Positions 6,669-14,679 of a stretch of DNA of 18,421 bases are shown piece after piece (position 1 is the stretch's first letter; each line of letters begins with the position of its first letter). Position numbers and translations under genes: made by a program. The notes beneath the pieces are model-generated. The model saw only the letters and a list, made by a program, of their open reading frames with translations. It made no database searches and had not been told where the DNA came from. Origin of the DNA: Verrucomicrobia bacterium UBA3750 (lineage in GTDB: Bacteria > Verrucomicrobiota > Kiritimatiellia > RFP12 > UBA1067); assembly GCA_002371755.1 (NCBI GenBank), contig DFGM01000056.1, positions 4,527-22,947 of the forward strand, written 5' to 3'.

Positions 6669-8866
6669 CAGAACGCGCTCCCCGATTCAGGACCCAGCGC
6701 CCGCAGATAGATGTAGAAGCCGAAGCGCCAGTCGTCTTTGCTTTCAGACCAGTCCACTCTCTTGTAGTCGTTCTCGTAGCTCACGGAGAAGCGGAATCCG
6801 AGGCAGTCGGTGCGCACATCGAACCACGCGCCAATCTCATCGAGTTCGTCCTCGCGGCAATCCCAGCTCACAAACGGACCCCATGCGAGCGCGTCGCAAA
6901 GCTCGTGTTCGAAGGAGACGGAGGCGAAGGTGTATTTTGCCATGTTGAAATCCTCGTTCCGCAGAGCGTCGCTATCGTAGGGGGCCGAGGAGAAGTCCCA
7001 ATAGCGATGGTCGCGCGAATAGAGGCTTGCTTGCCACTTGAGGGATTTGGAGAGCTTCTGGTTCCAGGCGAGGCTTGCATAGGCCACATTCTTGGTGTGG
7101 GTATCGTATTCGATGCGGGAGGAGAGGGCGCAATCGTCGTCCGGGAACCACCTGAGGCGCATGCCGGGCGTGAAGAAGCCCTCGTGGCGCGAGTAGTTGG
7201 GGTCGGAAGGCTTGCGTGCGAGAGCGTGATAGCGGCCCCCTTCCGTATAGGAGGTGTCGTTGAGCTGAACGGCGCCGTAGACGTCGAAGTCCAGGACCGT
7301 GCGCAGATTCCCTTTTTCGTCGGCATGCCGCAAAGCGTTGCGCAAGCCCGGGGTGAAGCCATACCACGAATACGGGAGGTTGCGGCTGCGGCCGGCGAAC
7401 TGGTCGAGCCAATCCCGCGATGCGTCGGCCGAATCGAAGATATACGGTCTTGTGCCGCGCTTCAGGTTGTGGTATTTCGCTTCCTGCGCCAGCACGTCGA
7501 AGTAGGGCTCGAGCGAGTGGAGCCAGGATTCGTCTTCGCCGAACCAGGCCGTGCCGCGCGCGGAGAAGGTGATTCCGCCTTCCACGATTGTGCGCGTGGT
7601 GCCGTTGCCGGAGGAGGTGGCGCGCGAGTAGCCATCCAGCGATTCGCGCCCAGTATCCGCCCAGTAGGTGCCGCGCAGCCCGGCCCTTGGCACGACGCTA
7701 AGGACATCCCAAAAACGCATGGGCAGCGTCAGGCGGTGGTAGGTGTCGAAGCGGAAGGTCTGGTAATCGGCCCAGATGCCGGGCGCATAGCGGAACGGGA
7801 AGAGCGTATTCTTGTCGCCGTGGCGCGCGTTGTCGCGGTTGTAGAAACCGATGGTGCTCGCCGATTCGTAGTTTATCCCGAGATTGAAGACGGGTGTGGG
7901 CTGTATGTCGAGATACGCTTCCGGAAGGCGGGAGACGCCATCGTAGAAGCGGTTCAAGGGCCCCGAAACAGATATTCCAGCGCCAAAGCCGTTCTCCACA
8001 TGTTCAAGCGCCATTTCGTTTCCTTCGTAGCCGAGGAAGTGGTTGCGCGTGCCGAAAAGACCGCTTTTCAGAAAGTTGGAGCGGAAGTGCGAATCGGAAT
8101 AGTACGCGCCCTTTACCCTGAGCGTATCGCGCTCGGTGGCTTCCCAGAGGTGCTTGAGCATGAAGGCATAGCGATCTTCATGCACCTTGCTGCCCCAGTT
8201 CTCGTAGTGCCAGGATCTGGGGCTGTGCCAGTGGTGGTCGTAGTGGTCGGCATCACGGTCCCAGGCGTAATATGCCTTGAACATGCCGCGCCCGAAGTCT
8301 CCGAGCTGCCAGCGGAAGCCCTGCCCGAACGCGATGCCGTTCTTGGTTCTCAAGTCGACGCGGGTCGTGCCGCCGAGATTCCACCGGCCATCCTCGTAGC
8401 TTCCGGCGATGTGGTAGACGTATTTCGTGAGAAGATACGCTCCCCAGCGCGAAGTATAGCCCGGCATCACTCTAAGACCGTAATCGGTGTTCATCGGGTA
8501 GTACCAGAGCGGGAACCACATCACGGGGATGCCGTATGCGCGCAGCACGAGGTTCTTTACGAGCACGTCTTCGGCGGTGCGGTAGCGCACCGAGCCCGTC
8601 ACCGACCAGTGAAGGGAGTCGTGGGAATTGGTGCACGTCGTAATCATTGTGGGATCTTCGAATGTGTACACCTCGCCCTTCTTCGTAGCGAGTTCGGAGA
8701 AGAGGTTGTAGGGCTGGGAGACGGCATGGACGTGGCCGCTCGCCACTACTGTGCCCGTGATGTTGTCGGCAGCCATGCGGTCTGCCGAAATCTTCAGCTC
8801 CGCGCCCATTGCCGTCGAGGCGAGGGCGAGTAGCGGGACAATGCCGAATGTGGAGGCTGTTTTCAT
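6668..8866 (-). CDS. lptD: LptD-like outer-membrane LPS assembly protein
   Basis: 732 aa with a signal peptide (cleavage about A22/E23). LptD is the beta-barrel that, with LptE, inserts LPS into the outer leaflet. An OstA-like strand pair GTVVASGHVHA (38-48) begins the periplasmic domain. The segment TTC78 ... HWSVTG ... GIPVMWFPLWYYP (76-124) aligns by eye with the conserved domain/barrel junction of LptD, including the conserved cysteine, and is followed by YGLRVMPGYTSRWG. The rest is aromatic-rich alternating sequence typical of a large barrel. The periplasmic part is only about 90 residues, much shorter than in E. coli. C-terminal cysteines C657, C670 and C688 could pair with C78. It overlaps rng by 4 bp and lpxK by 1 bp. 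Its position next to lpxK supports the call. Confidence 0.82.
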   Translation of the reverse strand: MKTASTFGIVPLLALASTAMGAELKISADRMAADNITGTVVASGHVHAVSQPYNLFSELATKKGEVYTFEDPTMITTCTNSHDSLHWSVTGSVRYRTAEDVLVKNLVLRAYGIPVMWFPLWYYPMNTDYGLRVMPGYTSRWGAYLLTKYVYHIAGSYEDGRWNLGGTTRVDLRTKNGIAFGQGFRWQLGDFGRGMFKAYYAWDRDADHYDHHWHSPRSWHYENWGSKVHEDRYAFMLKHLWEATERDTLRVKGAYYSDSHFRSNFLKSGLFGTRNHFLGYEGNEMALEHVENGFGAGISVSGPLNRFYDGVSRLPEAYLDIQPTPVFNLGINYESASTIGFYNRDNARHGDKNTLFPFRYAPGIWADYQTFRFDTYHRLTLPMRFWDVLSVVPRAGLRGTYWADTGRESLDGYSRATSSGNGTTRTIVEGGITFSARGTAWFGEDESWLHSLEPYFDVLAQEAKYHNLKRGTRPYIFDSADASRDWLDQFAGRSRNLPYSWYGFTPGLRNALRHADEKGNLRTVLDFDVYGAVQLNDTSYTEGGRYHALARKPSDPNYSRHEGFFTPGMRLRWFPDDDCALSSRIEYDTHTKNVAYASLAWNQKLSKSLKWQASLYSRDHRYWDFSSAPYDSDALRNEDFNMAKYTFASVSFEHELCDALAWGPFVSWDCREDELDEIGAWFDVRTDCLGFRFSVSYENDYKRVDWSESKDDWRFGFYIYLRALGPESGSAF

Positions 8867-10440
8867 GATTGGGAGTAGAGAACTTGCGAGGTGGCCGCAT
8901 CTAGGATTGAGAACGCTTCCGGGTGGCGGTGTAGCTCGGAAACGAAAGTGAGGCGTGTGGAGAAATCCTTCTGCAGCTTTGCGAGGATTTCGGCGTCGTC
9001 CGTGCGCAGGCGCTGCATCACCTGAGGGGCGATGATTACCTTCGGAGTGACTGTCCTGCCCTCAAGCTGCGCTTTCTTGAGAATGGCCACGAGCCTGCGC
9101 TGCACTTCAATGGATATTGCCATCGGGGACTTCACGACGCCATGGCCGTGGCAGTACGGGCAGCGCGACGAGAGCATGGAGAGGATGGAACGGTCCTGCC
9201 GCTGGCGCGACATTTCAAGGAGGCCGAGTTCCGATATGGGCAACACATTCGTGCGCGCCCTGTCGCGTTTCAGCGCGGCCTTTATCGCCTTGTAGACCTG
9301 GTTCTGGTGCTTTCTCGACTTCATGTCGATGAGGTCGAGCACCACAAGGCCGCCGATATTCCTGAGGCGCAGCTGGCGCGCCACCTCTTCCACCGCCTCG
9401 AGGTTGACTTCGAGAATCGCCTCTTCCTGCGAACCGTTGCCTTTGTAGTGGCCTGTGTTCACGTCGACTGCGATGAGGGCTTCCGTCTCGTCAATCACGA
9501 GGTAGCCGCCCGACTTTAGCGAAACCTGGCGTGCAAACGCTTCGGAAAGCTGCCTTTCGATGCCATAGTGCTCGAATATCCCGACGTCGCCATCGTAGCG
9601 GCGTATGCGAGATTTGGAGCGCGGCGAGATGAATCCCGTCACTTCACGCATGCGGGTGTACGACTTTTCCTCGTCGATGACGATGGAGTCGACTTCTTCG
9701 GTGAGCCAGTCGCGAACCACCCTTTCGCAGAGGTCCGGCTCCTGGAAGATGCAGCAAGGGGTGTGGAGGCTCTTCACGTTCTGCTGCATCTCGTTCCAGA
9801 TGGAGAGCAGGTTGCGCAAGTCGCGCGCAAATGCCCTTGAGCTCGCTCCCGCGCCCACGGTGCGGACGACCAGGCCGACATTGTCGGGGAGAGGGAGCTT
9901 GTCCAATATCTTTTTGAGGCGCAAGCGTTCTTTCGCGTCGCCTATCTTCTTCGAGACGCCCCTTACGCGGGTGCCGGGCATCATCACGAGATAGCGGCCG
10001 GGGATGGAAAGGTTGGCCGTCACGCGCGGACCCTTCGTGGAGATGGGGCCTTTCGTCACCTGCACGATGATCTCGGATCCCGGCGGGAAGCGCGCGGCTA
10101 TCTCGGCGTCGCTAAGCCGGCTCTTGCGCCCCTTGCGCTGCTGGGAATGGTCGTCATCGTCGTCCATGAGCGCATCCACGTCGGGCGTCATATCCCAGTA
10201 GTGGAGGAAGGCGTTCTTCTTGAGTCCTATGTCGACGAAAGCGGCCTGGAGGTCGTTTTCGAGATTTTGGATGCGCCCCTTGAAGATGCTGCCCACAAGG
10301 CGTTCGTCTTCGGAGTGTTCCACCATGAACTCTTCGAGTCGCCCGTTTTCCAGTACGGCGACGCGCGTTTCGAGCGTTTCCACGTTCACTATTATCTCGC
10401 GCTTGAGCTGCGAGCGTTTGAGCCAGCCAAACAGGTTCAT
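8863..10440 (-). CDS. rng: Ribonuclease E/G family endonuclease
   Basis: 525 aa. RNase G/E enzymes cut single-stranded AU-rich RNA, prefer 5'-monophosphate ends, and mature 16S rRNA or start mRNA decay. Visible features are an N-terminal RNase-H-like start (about 1-37), an S1 domain (about 38-130), and the DNase I-like catalytic core with D326 in IAVDVNTG and D369 in VVLDLID as the Mg2+-binding aspartates. A zinc-link C427-P-Y-C430 is followed by a small C-terminal domain. There is no long disordered degradosome scaffold, so it is RNase G-like in layout. An acidic/basic loop (DMTPDVDALMDDDDD, then QRKGRK) is inserted in the S1 domain around 83-106. The start ATG lies 1 bp after the rodA stop. 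A link of mreBCD to rng is also known in E. coli. Confidence 0.93.
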   Translation of the reverse strand: MNLFGWLKRSQLKREIIVNVETLETRVAVLENGRLEEFMVEHSEDERLVGSIFKGRIQNLENDLQAAFVDIGLKKNAFLHYWDMTPDVDALMDDDDDHSQQRKGRKSRLSDAEIAARFPPGSEIIVQVTKGPISTKGPRVTANLSIPGRYLVMMPGTRVRGVSKKIGDAKERLRLKKILDKLPLPDNVGLVVRTVGAGASSRAFARDLRNLLSIWNEMQQNVKSLHTPCCIFQEPDLCERVVRDWLTEEVDSIVIDEEKSYTRMREVTGFISPRSKSRIRRYDGDVGIFEHYGIERQLSEAFARQVSLKSGGYLVIDETEALIAVDVNTGHYKGNGSQEEAILEVNLEAVEEVARQLRLRNIGGLVVLDLIDMKSRKHQNQVYKAIKAALKRDRARTNVLPISELGLLEMSRQRQDRSILSMLSSRCPYCHGHGVVKSPMAISIEVQRRLVAILKKAQLEGRTVTPKVIIAPQVMQRLRTDDAEILAKLQKDFSTRLTFVSELHRHPEAFSILDAATSQVLYSQS

Positions 10441-10441
10441 A

Positions 10442-11608
10442 TTATGTCGATTCCTCTTTGTGTATTGATATGCTTTGCAACAATCCCAACGCGGCCATCA
10501 TCGTCACGAGGAAGGTGCGGCCGGATGAAATGAAAGGGAGGGGGAGGCCGGTGATGGGCACGAGCCCTATGCACATGGCCATGTTGATGTAGGCGTGCGC
10601 GAATACGAGCGTGACGAGTCCTATGGCGAGCATCCGCGCCGCGGTATCGGCTGCGGCCCACGCTATCCATGCTCCCGCCGAACACAGCGCCGTGTACAGC
10701 GCGATAAGCAAAAGCGAGCCGGCGTAGCCTGTTTCTTCGGCCCACACGCAGAAGATGAAGTCGTTCATCGAAACGGACGAGGGGAGATACTTGAGCCTGT
10801 TGGTCTCGCCCTTGCCGATGCCGCGTCCGGAAAATCCGCCCGAGGCGATTGCAATCAGCGACTGGCGCAGATTGTAGCCGGCGCCCATGGGGTCGGATTC
10901 CGGGAAAAGGAAGGTCTTCACCCTCTTTACCTGGTGCGGCTTCAAGGGAAGATGGCGCAGGATGGCCTCGCGCTTTTCGGGGAGCTGCCCGGGCTTTTCG
11001 GCCTCGTATACCGCGCCCAGCACCACAGATGCGGCGATGGCGCCCGTCGCGACCGCAATCAGCACGCCTTTTCTCCCCACGTCTCCCGCCACGAGCATCG
11101 CAATGGCGGCCGGAATGAACGCGAGTGTCGTTCCGAGGTCTGGCTCCAGCAATATAAGTGCGGCGGGCACGGCCGCGGCCAGCGCGAACGCCGAAAACGC
11201 ACAAAAGCCCTTGAGCGGAATTTCGAGCGCGTTCGCCCACGCCCACATTCCGGCGAGAAACACGAGCGTGCAAAGCTTCGCTATCTCGCTGGGCTGGAAG
11301 AACCACAGCCAGCGTCTGCCCCCGTATACGGTGCTGCCGAACGCAAGCACGGCAATCAAAAGGACGAGCGAGACGGCGTACGCAACAGGCGAGACGAGCC
11401 TTATCACGATTCGGTAGTCCGTCAAGGCCAGCAGGAAATACAGCACAAGACCGATTAGCGCCGTGAAAAGGTGGTTCATCCACATTCCGTGGAATATCGC
11501 CTCGCGCGCGTTCCCCGCGCTCCAAATCGCCACCGTGCCGCAGGCCAGCAAGGCGAGCATGGACGCAAAAAGCACCCAGTTGAAACGAAGGAGCATCTTC
11601 AGATTCAT
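10442..11608 (-). CDS. rodA: Rod-shape SEDS peptidoglycan polymerase RodA
   Basis: 388 aa, about ten membrane segments. RodA polymerises lipid II into glycan strands during side-wall growth, in complex with PBP2. Family landmarks include YGGRRWLWFFQPSE (95-108), LLEPDLGT (153-160), GYNLRQSLIAIASGGFSG (244-261), and MNDFIFCVWAEETG (281-294), where D283 should be the catalytic Asp of the extracellular loop. The last motif reads GLPLPFISSGRTF (354-366) rather than the usual FISYGGSS, and the earlier loop has PESDPMG instead of PQSDP. Both keep the overall frame, but they are non-conservative. It overlaps mrdA by 4 bp (ATGA), which fits the PBP2-RodA pairing. FtsW is the alternative family, but the PBP2/mre neighbours favour RodA. 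Confidence 0.93.
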   Translation of the reverse strand: MNLKMLLRFNWVLFASMLALLACGTVAIWSAGNAREAIFHGMWMNHLFTALIGLVLYFLLALTDYRIVIRLVSPVAYAVSLVLLIAVLAFGSTVYGGRRWLWFFQPSEIAKLCTLVFLAGMWAWANALEIPLKGFCAFSAFALAAAVPAALILLEPDLGTTLAFIPAAIAMLVAGDVGRKGVLIAVATGAIAASVVLGAVYEAEKPGQLPEKREAILRHLPLKPHQVKRVKTFLFPESDPMGAGYNLRQSLIAIASGGFSGRGIGKGETNRLKYLPSSVSMNDFIFCVWAEETGYAGSLLLIALYTALCSAGAWIAWAAADTAARMLAIGLVTLVFAHAYINMAMCIGLVPITGLPLPFISSGRTFLVTMMAALGLLQSISIHKEEST

Positions 11609-13398
11609 GCGCCCTCCTTTCCGCCGGATTGCGCGAGCTCTCCGAATCGCGCCTTTAGTATTTCACGCGCCTTCGGCGCTGCCGTGGCACCGCCGGTTTC
11701 GCCGTTTTCGATGACGATCGCCAACGCCACGGTGGGGTTTGCGGCCGGCGCATATGCTATGAACCACGCGTTCTTGCGCCGTGTCGCCCCGCGCCCTACT
11801 TCCGCCGTGCCAGTCTTGCCCGCCACTTCAACGGCGAGATTTGTGCCGGCTTTGCGTCCGGTGCCGTCTTTCACCACTCTCTTCATCCCCTTGCGGACAG
11901 CCTCGAGCTGCCACTCCGGAAATGGCAAAGGTTCGGTTTCGCCTTTCTCCCCCGCCTTGAGATGGGGAGTTGCGAGTTTTCCGGTGCCCAGCCCCCCGGC
12001 AAGCCGCGCCATCTGCAGCGGCGTGACGAGCAGCATCCCCTGGCCAATGGACATCTGGGCGAGATCTCCGGGATACCACTTTTCGCCCCAGTTCGCTCTT
12101 TTCCATTCGTCATCCGGCACTATGCCCTGCGCTTCGCCGGGAAGGTCGATATGCGTTCTCGCCCCGAGCCCCGCTTTGCGCGCCGCCATGATGAGCGCAT
12201 TCGTGCCCGCGCGCATCCCAAGGTCGCAGAAGAACGGGTTGCAGCTCTCCTTGAGCGCCATTGTGAGATCGAGAACGGGCGGGTCGTGCCCCCAAAGATG
12301 CGTGCAGCGTATGGACATCTTTCCAAGGCGGTAGGCCCCCGTGCATTCGTAGCCGGCCGCGGGACTGAACCCCGCGCCCATCCCGGCAAGCGCCGTCACG
12401 GGCTTGAACGTGCTGCCAGGCGCGTAGCTACCGCTTATCGCTCTATTAAGGAGCGGCTTCGACGGGTCGTTTGACATGTCCTGCCAGAGCTCTTGTGTCA
12501 GCACCGGCACGAAGAGGTTCGCGTTATAGTCCGGCGAACTCGCCATCGCAAGCACCGCTCCATTGCGAGGATCCAAAGCTACGCACGCTCCCTTCAGGCC
12601 GCGCAGCTGTTCTTCTGCCGCCCGCTGCATGGCCACATCCAGAGAAAGAATGAGGTCCGGACCATTCTGCGGCGGCACGACGGTCCATTCTTTTCGGGCG
12701 AAGCCGCGGGCATCCACGGTGACGGCGTCCTCGCCGGGCGCGCCTCTGAGGAAGCTGTCGTAGCGTTCTTCCAACCCGGCGCGTCCGCGCATCTCGAACT
12801 CTACATAATTGAAACGCCTTTCGCCGCTGCCGGCATCCACGCGGTCCCTGCCCACATAGCCGAGCACATGCGAGGCGAGGGAGCCTTCAGGGTATTCGCG
12901 CACCAGAGTCTCTTCACACTCGAATCCGGGCAGCATATCTTCGTGCTCGGCGAAGCGTGCGAGTTCGGAATCGGTCACATCGCGCCATACGATGAGCGGG
13001 CGCGCAAGATTGCGCTTGATGTGCCGCTCTATGTCATGCATCGAAAGAGGCGAATCGCGCCCCACGACAATAGCGGCGCTTTCGACGGCATTGTGGATGT
13101 TCGTGGCCGTCATATCCTGTGTGCGGCTCTGGAAATGTTCGGGGTTCAGCGTGATAAGCCGCACGGGACGGTTCGACGCGAGCACGGTGCCGTCGGAAGC
13201 GAGGATTCTTCCGCGCTCGCCGGGTGTGCGGATGCGCCTGAGCATCTGCTTTTCGCCTGCCGATGTGATGGAAGCGACGTTATCGAGCTGAACATCCTTC
13301 AGCTTGATTGCCACCGCGGCAAAGCCGGCGAGGAAGATGGCGGCCATCACGAGGCATGTCACATCGCCAGTGCGGCTGGAAACGTCAGGCTGCTGCAT
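11605..13398 (-). CDS. mrdA: Penicillin-binding protein 2 (elongasome transpeptidase)
   Basis: 597 aa class B PBP. One N-terminal membrane anchor (about 12-32) is followed by a periplasmic pedestal (about 50-240) with the family segments RTPGERGRILASDG and EYPEGSLASHVLGY. The transpeptidase domain carries all three catalytic motifs: S329-T-F-K332 (nucleophile and general base), S385-C-N387, and K528-T-G-T531. It cross-links strands made by RodA in the Rod complex. The pedestal has no second catalytic domain, as expected for class B. The Cys in the SxN motif is unremarkable by position but uncommon. The ATG overlaps mreD by 14 bp, and the stop overlaps rodA by 4 bp. PBP3/FtsI is less likely because of the mreCD-rodA context. 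Confidence 0.95.
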   Translation of the reverse strand: MQQPDVSSRTGDVTCLVMAAIFLAGFAAVAIKLKDVQLDNVASITSAGEKQMLRRIRTPGERGRILASDGTVLASNRPVRLITLNPEHFQSRTQDMTATNIHNAVESAAIVVGRDSPLSMHDIERHIKRNLARPLIVWRDVTDSELARFAEHEDMLPGFECEETLVREYPEGSLASHVLGYVGRDRVDAGSGERRFNYVEFEMRGRAGLEERYDSFLRGAPGEDAVTVDARGFARKEWTVVPPQNGPDLILSLDVAMQRAAEEQLRGLKGACVALDPRNGAVLAMASSPDYNANLFVPVLTQELWQDMSNDPSKPLLNRAISGSYAPGSTFKPVTALAGMGAGFSPAAGYECTGAYRLGKMSIRCTHLWGHDPPVLDLTMALKESCNPFFCDLGMRAGTNALIMAARKAGLGARTHIDLPGEAQGIVPDDEWKRANWGEKWYPGDLAQMSIGQGMLLVTPLQMARLAGGLGTGKLATPHLKAGEKGETEPLPFPEWQLEAVRKGMKRVVKDGTGRKAGTNLAVEVAGKTGTAEVGRGATRRKNAWFIAYAPAANPTVALAIVIENGETGGATAAPKAREILKARFGELAQSGGKEGA

Positions 13399-13843
13399 TC
13401 ATCGCCCCCTTTCTTTCCATCCACGAAAGAGTCGCGAATACCGCGCCTGCCGTAAGCATCCCCACGGGCAAAGATACGAGAAAGCGCGAGAAAATGCCGT
13501 CTGCCGGCTGGCCGCACCACATGCCGAGCCACAGCTGGTATGCGGGATACGCGAGCGCGAAGACGCTCCACACGAATGAAGTCTTGAGCACGAACACCGC
13601 CAAAAGCGCAAAAAACGTGATGCTGGCCGCGAAAGGAAGCGCCGAAATGGCGTCTTCCGCGGCACCTGCGGCGATTGCGAAGATTATGGCGCTCATACTG
13701 CTGCGTCTGGCGGCCCAGAATATGGCTGCCATCAAGAGGAACGGCGCCCCCGCTCCGAGAAACTTTGGCAGCATCTCTTCGCACGCCGCACCGAGCACGA
13801 TGGCGAGTGTCGCAGCTACAATTTCCACGGCATCGCGCTTCAT
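13385..13843 (-). CDS. mreD: Rod shape-determining membrane protein MreD
   Basis: 152 aa, almost entirely hydrophobic with about four to five membrane helices and few motifs, as usual for MreD. The internal SALPFAASITFF segment resembles the family's central helices. The call rests mainly on size, topology and position between mreC and mrdA. MreD is an integral inner-membrane partner of MreC that modulates PBP2/RodA activity. The ATG overlaps the mreC stop by 4 bp (ATGA), and its own stop lies 14 bp inside mrdA, so both junctions look translationally coupled. Confidence 0.85.
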   Translation of the reverse strand: MKRDAVEIVAATLAIVLGAACEEMLPKFLGAGAPFLLMAAIFWAARRSSMSAIIFAIAAGAAEDAISALPFAASITFFALLAVFVLKTSFVWSVFALAYPAYQLWLGMWCGQPADGIFSRFLVSLPVGMLTAGAVFATLSWMERKGAMNAAA

Positions 13844-14640
13844 CGTTCGCCTCCCCCGCCTATTTTGATGAACACATCTTCTATAGCGGCGAAATCCACC
13901 GAGGGGCTTACATCCCCCTCGCGCGCCAAACCGCTTGCATCGAGCCGGACATCCACAAGCACCCCCACTGCGAGACCGCGCGGAAATACTCCGCCCAGAC
14001 CGGAGGTGACAACCCTCGCCCGCGGCGGCACGTCCGCGCCAGGCGTAAAGTGGCGTATCACCAAAAGTTCATCGGTGCCGCCGCTCAATATCCCCTTCGC
14101 ACTATTTTCGCCCTCAAGGGCGCATGCGACTTTGAGAGAGGGGTCGCTTACGAGCAGGACTTCCGCCGTATGCGGGGTGACGGATGCTACTTTCCCCACA
14201 AGACCATCCGGCACCGCAGCCACCATTCCGGGCTGGACACCGTCGAGCGAACCCCTCCCTATGCGTATCGTGCGCCTGTAGGATGCAGCGCCGCACCCCT
14301 TTGAGAGGATGGGCGAGGCAAGCCACTTCTCCCTGAGCCGCTGCTTGTAGTCGAGGAGCTTCCGGAGCCGGTCTATTTCCTTTAGATACTCTTCTTCTTC
14401 TCCGCGCACCATCGCGAGGGAGGCTACCTCTCTCTTGAGCCTCTCGTTCTCGGCGGCTACCGCCGCCCCGCGAAACGCACCGCGCAAACGCGAGAATATC
14501 TTTTCCGTGAGAGTCCTTTTCGCCTTCTCCACGGGGTAGGCTGCCTCCACCGTCACCGACCGGAAAATGCACAAAACGGACGTTGCGGCCACCGCAATTG
14601 CAATTACCGCCAGCGTTCCTTTATGTTCAGGTCTTTTCAA
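13840..14640 (-). CDS. mreC: Rod shape-determining protein MreC
   Basis: 266 aa. A single N-terminal membrane helix (about 9-26) is followed by a coiled coil rich in Glu, Leu and Arg (about 60-100). The periplasmic beta-barrel domains come next, with the typical RIGRGSLDGVQPGMVAAVP-type stretch (126-144), GLVGKV, and KGILSGG later. MreC links cytoplasmic MreB to periplasmic PBP2 and activates it. The start is a TTG (14638-14640); no ATG exists in this frame upstream of the membrane helix. The 13 codons between the mreB stop and this TTG are in the same frame and open. A small out-of-frame ATG overlaps the start region. Length is in the usual range of about 270-330 aa, at the short end. Confidence 0.93.
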   Translation of the reverse strand: MKRPEHKGTLAVIAIAVAATSVLCIFRSVTVEAAYPVEKAKRTLTEKIFSRLRGAFRGAAVAAENERLKREVASLAMVRGEEEEYLKEIDRLRKLLDYKQRLREKWLASPILSKGCGAASYRRTIRIGRGSLDGVQPGMVAAVPDGLVGKVASVTPHTAEVLLVSDPSLKVACALEGENSAKGILSGGTDELLVIRHFTPGADVPPRARVVTSGLGGVFPRGLAVGVLVDVRLDASGLAREGDVSPSVDFAAIEDVFIKIGGGGER

Positions 14641-14679
14641 TTTCAGCCATCTGCCCGATTTGCGGATGGCCGGAAACCC

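Noticed and set aside
6905..8833. Long plus-strand open frame opposite lptD (642 codons)
   Set aside because: It is antisense to a gene with a signal peptide and family motifs, and its translation shows no family features. GC-rich codon use of the real gene leaves such shadow frames open.
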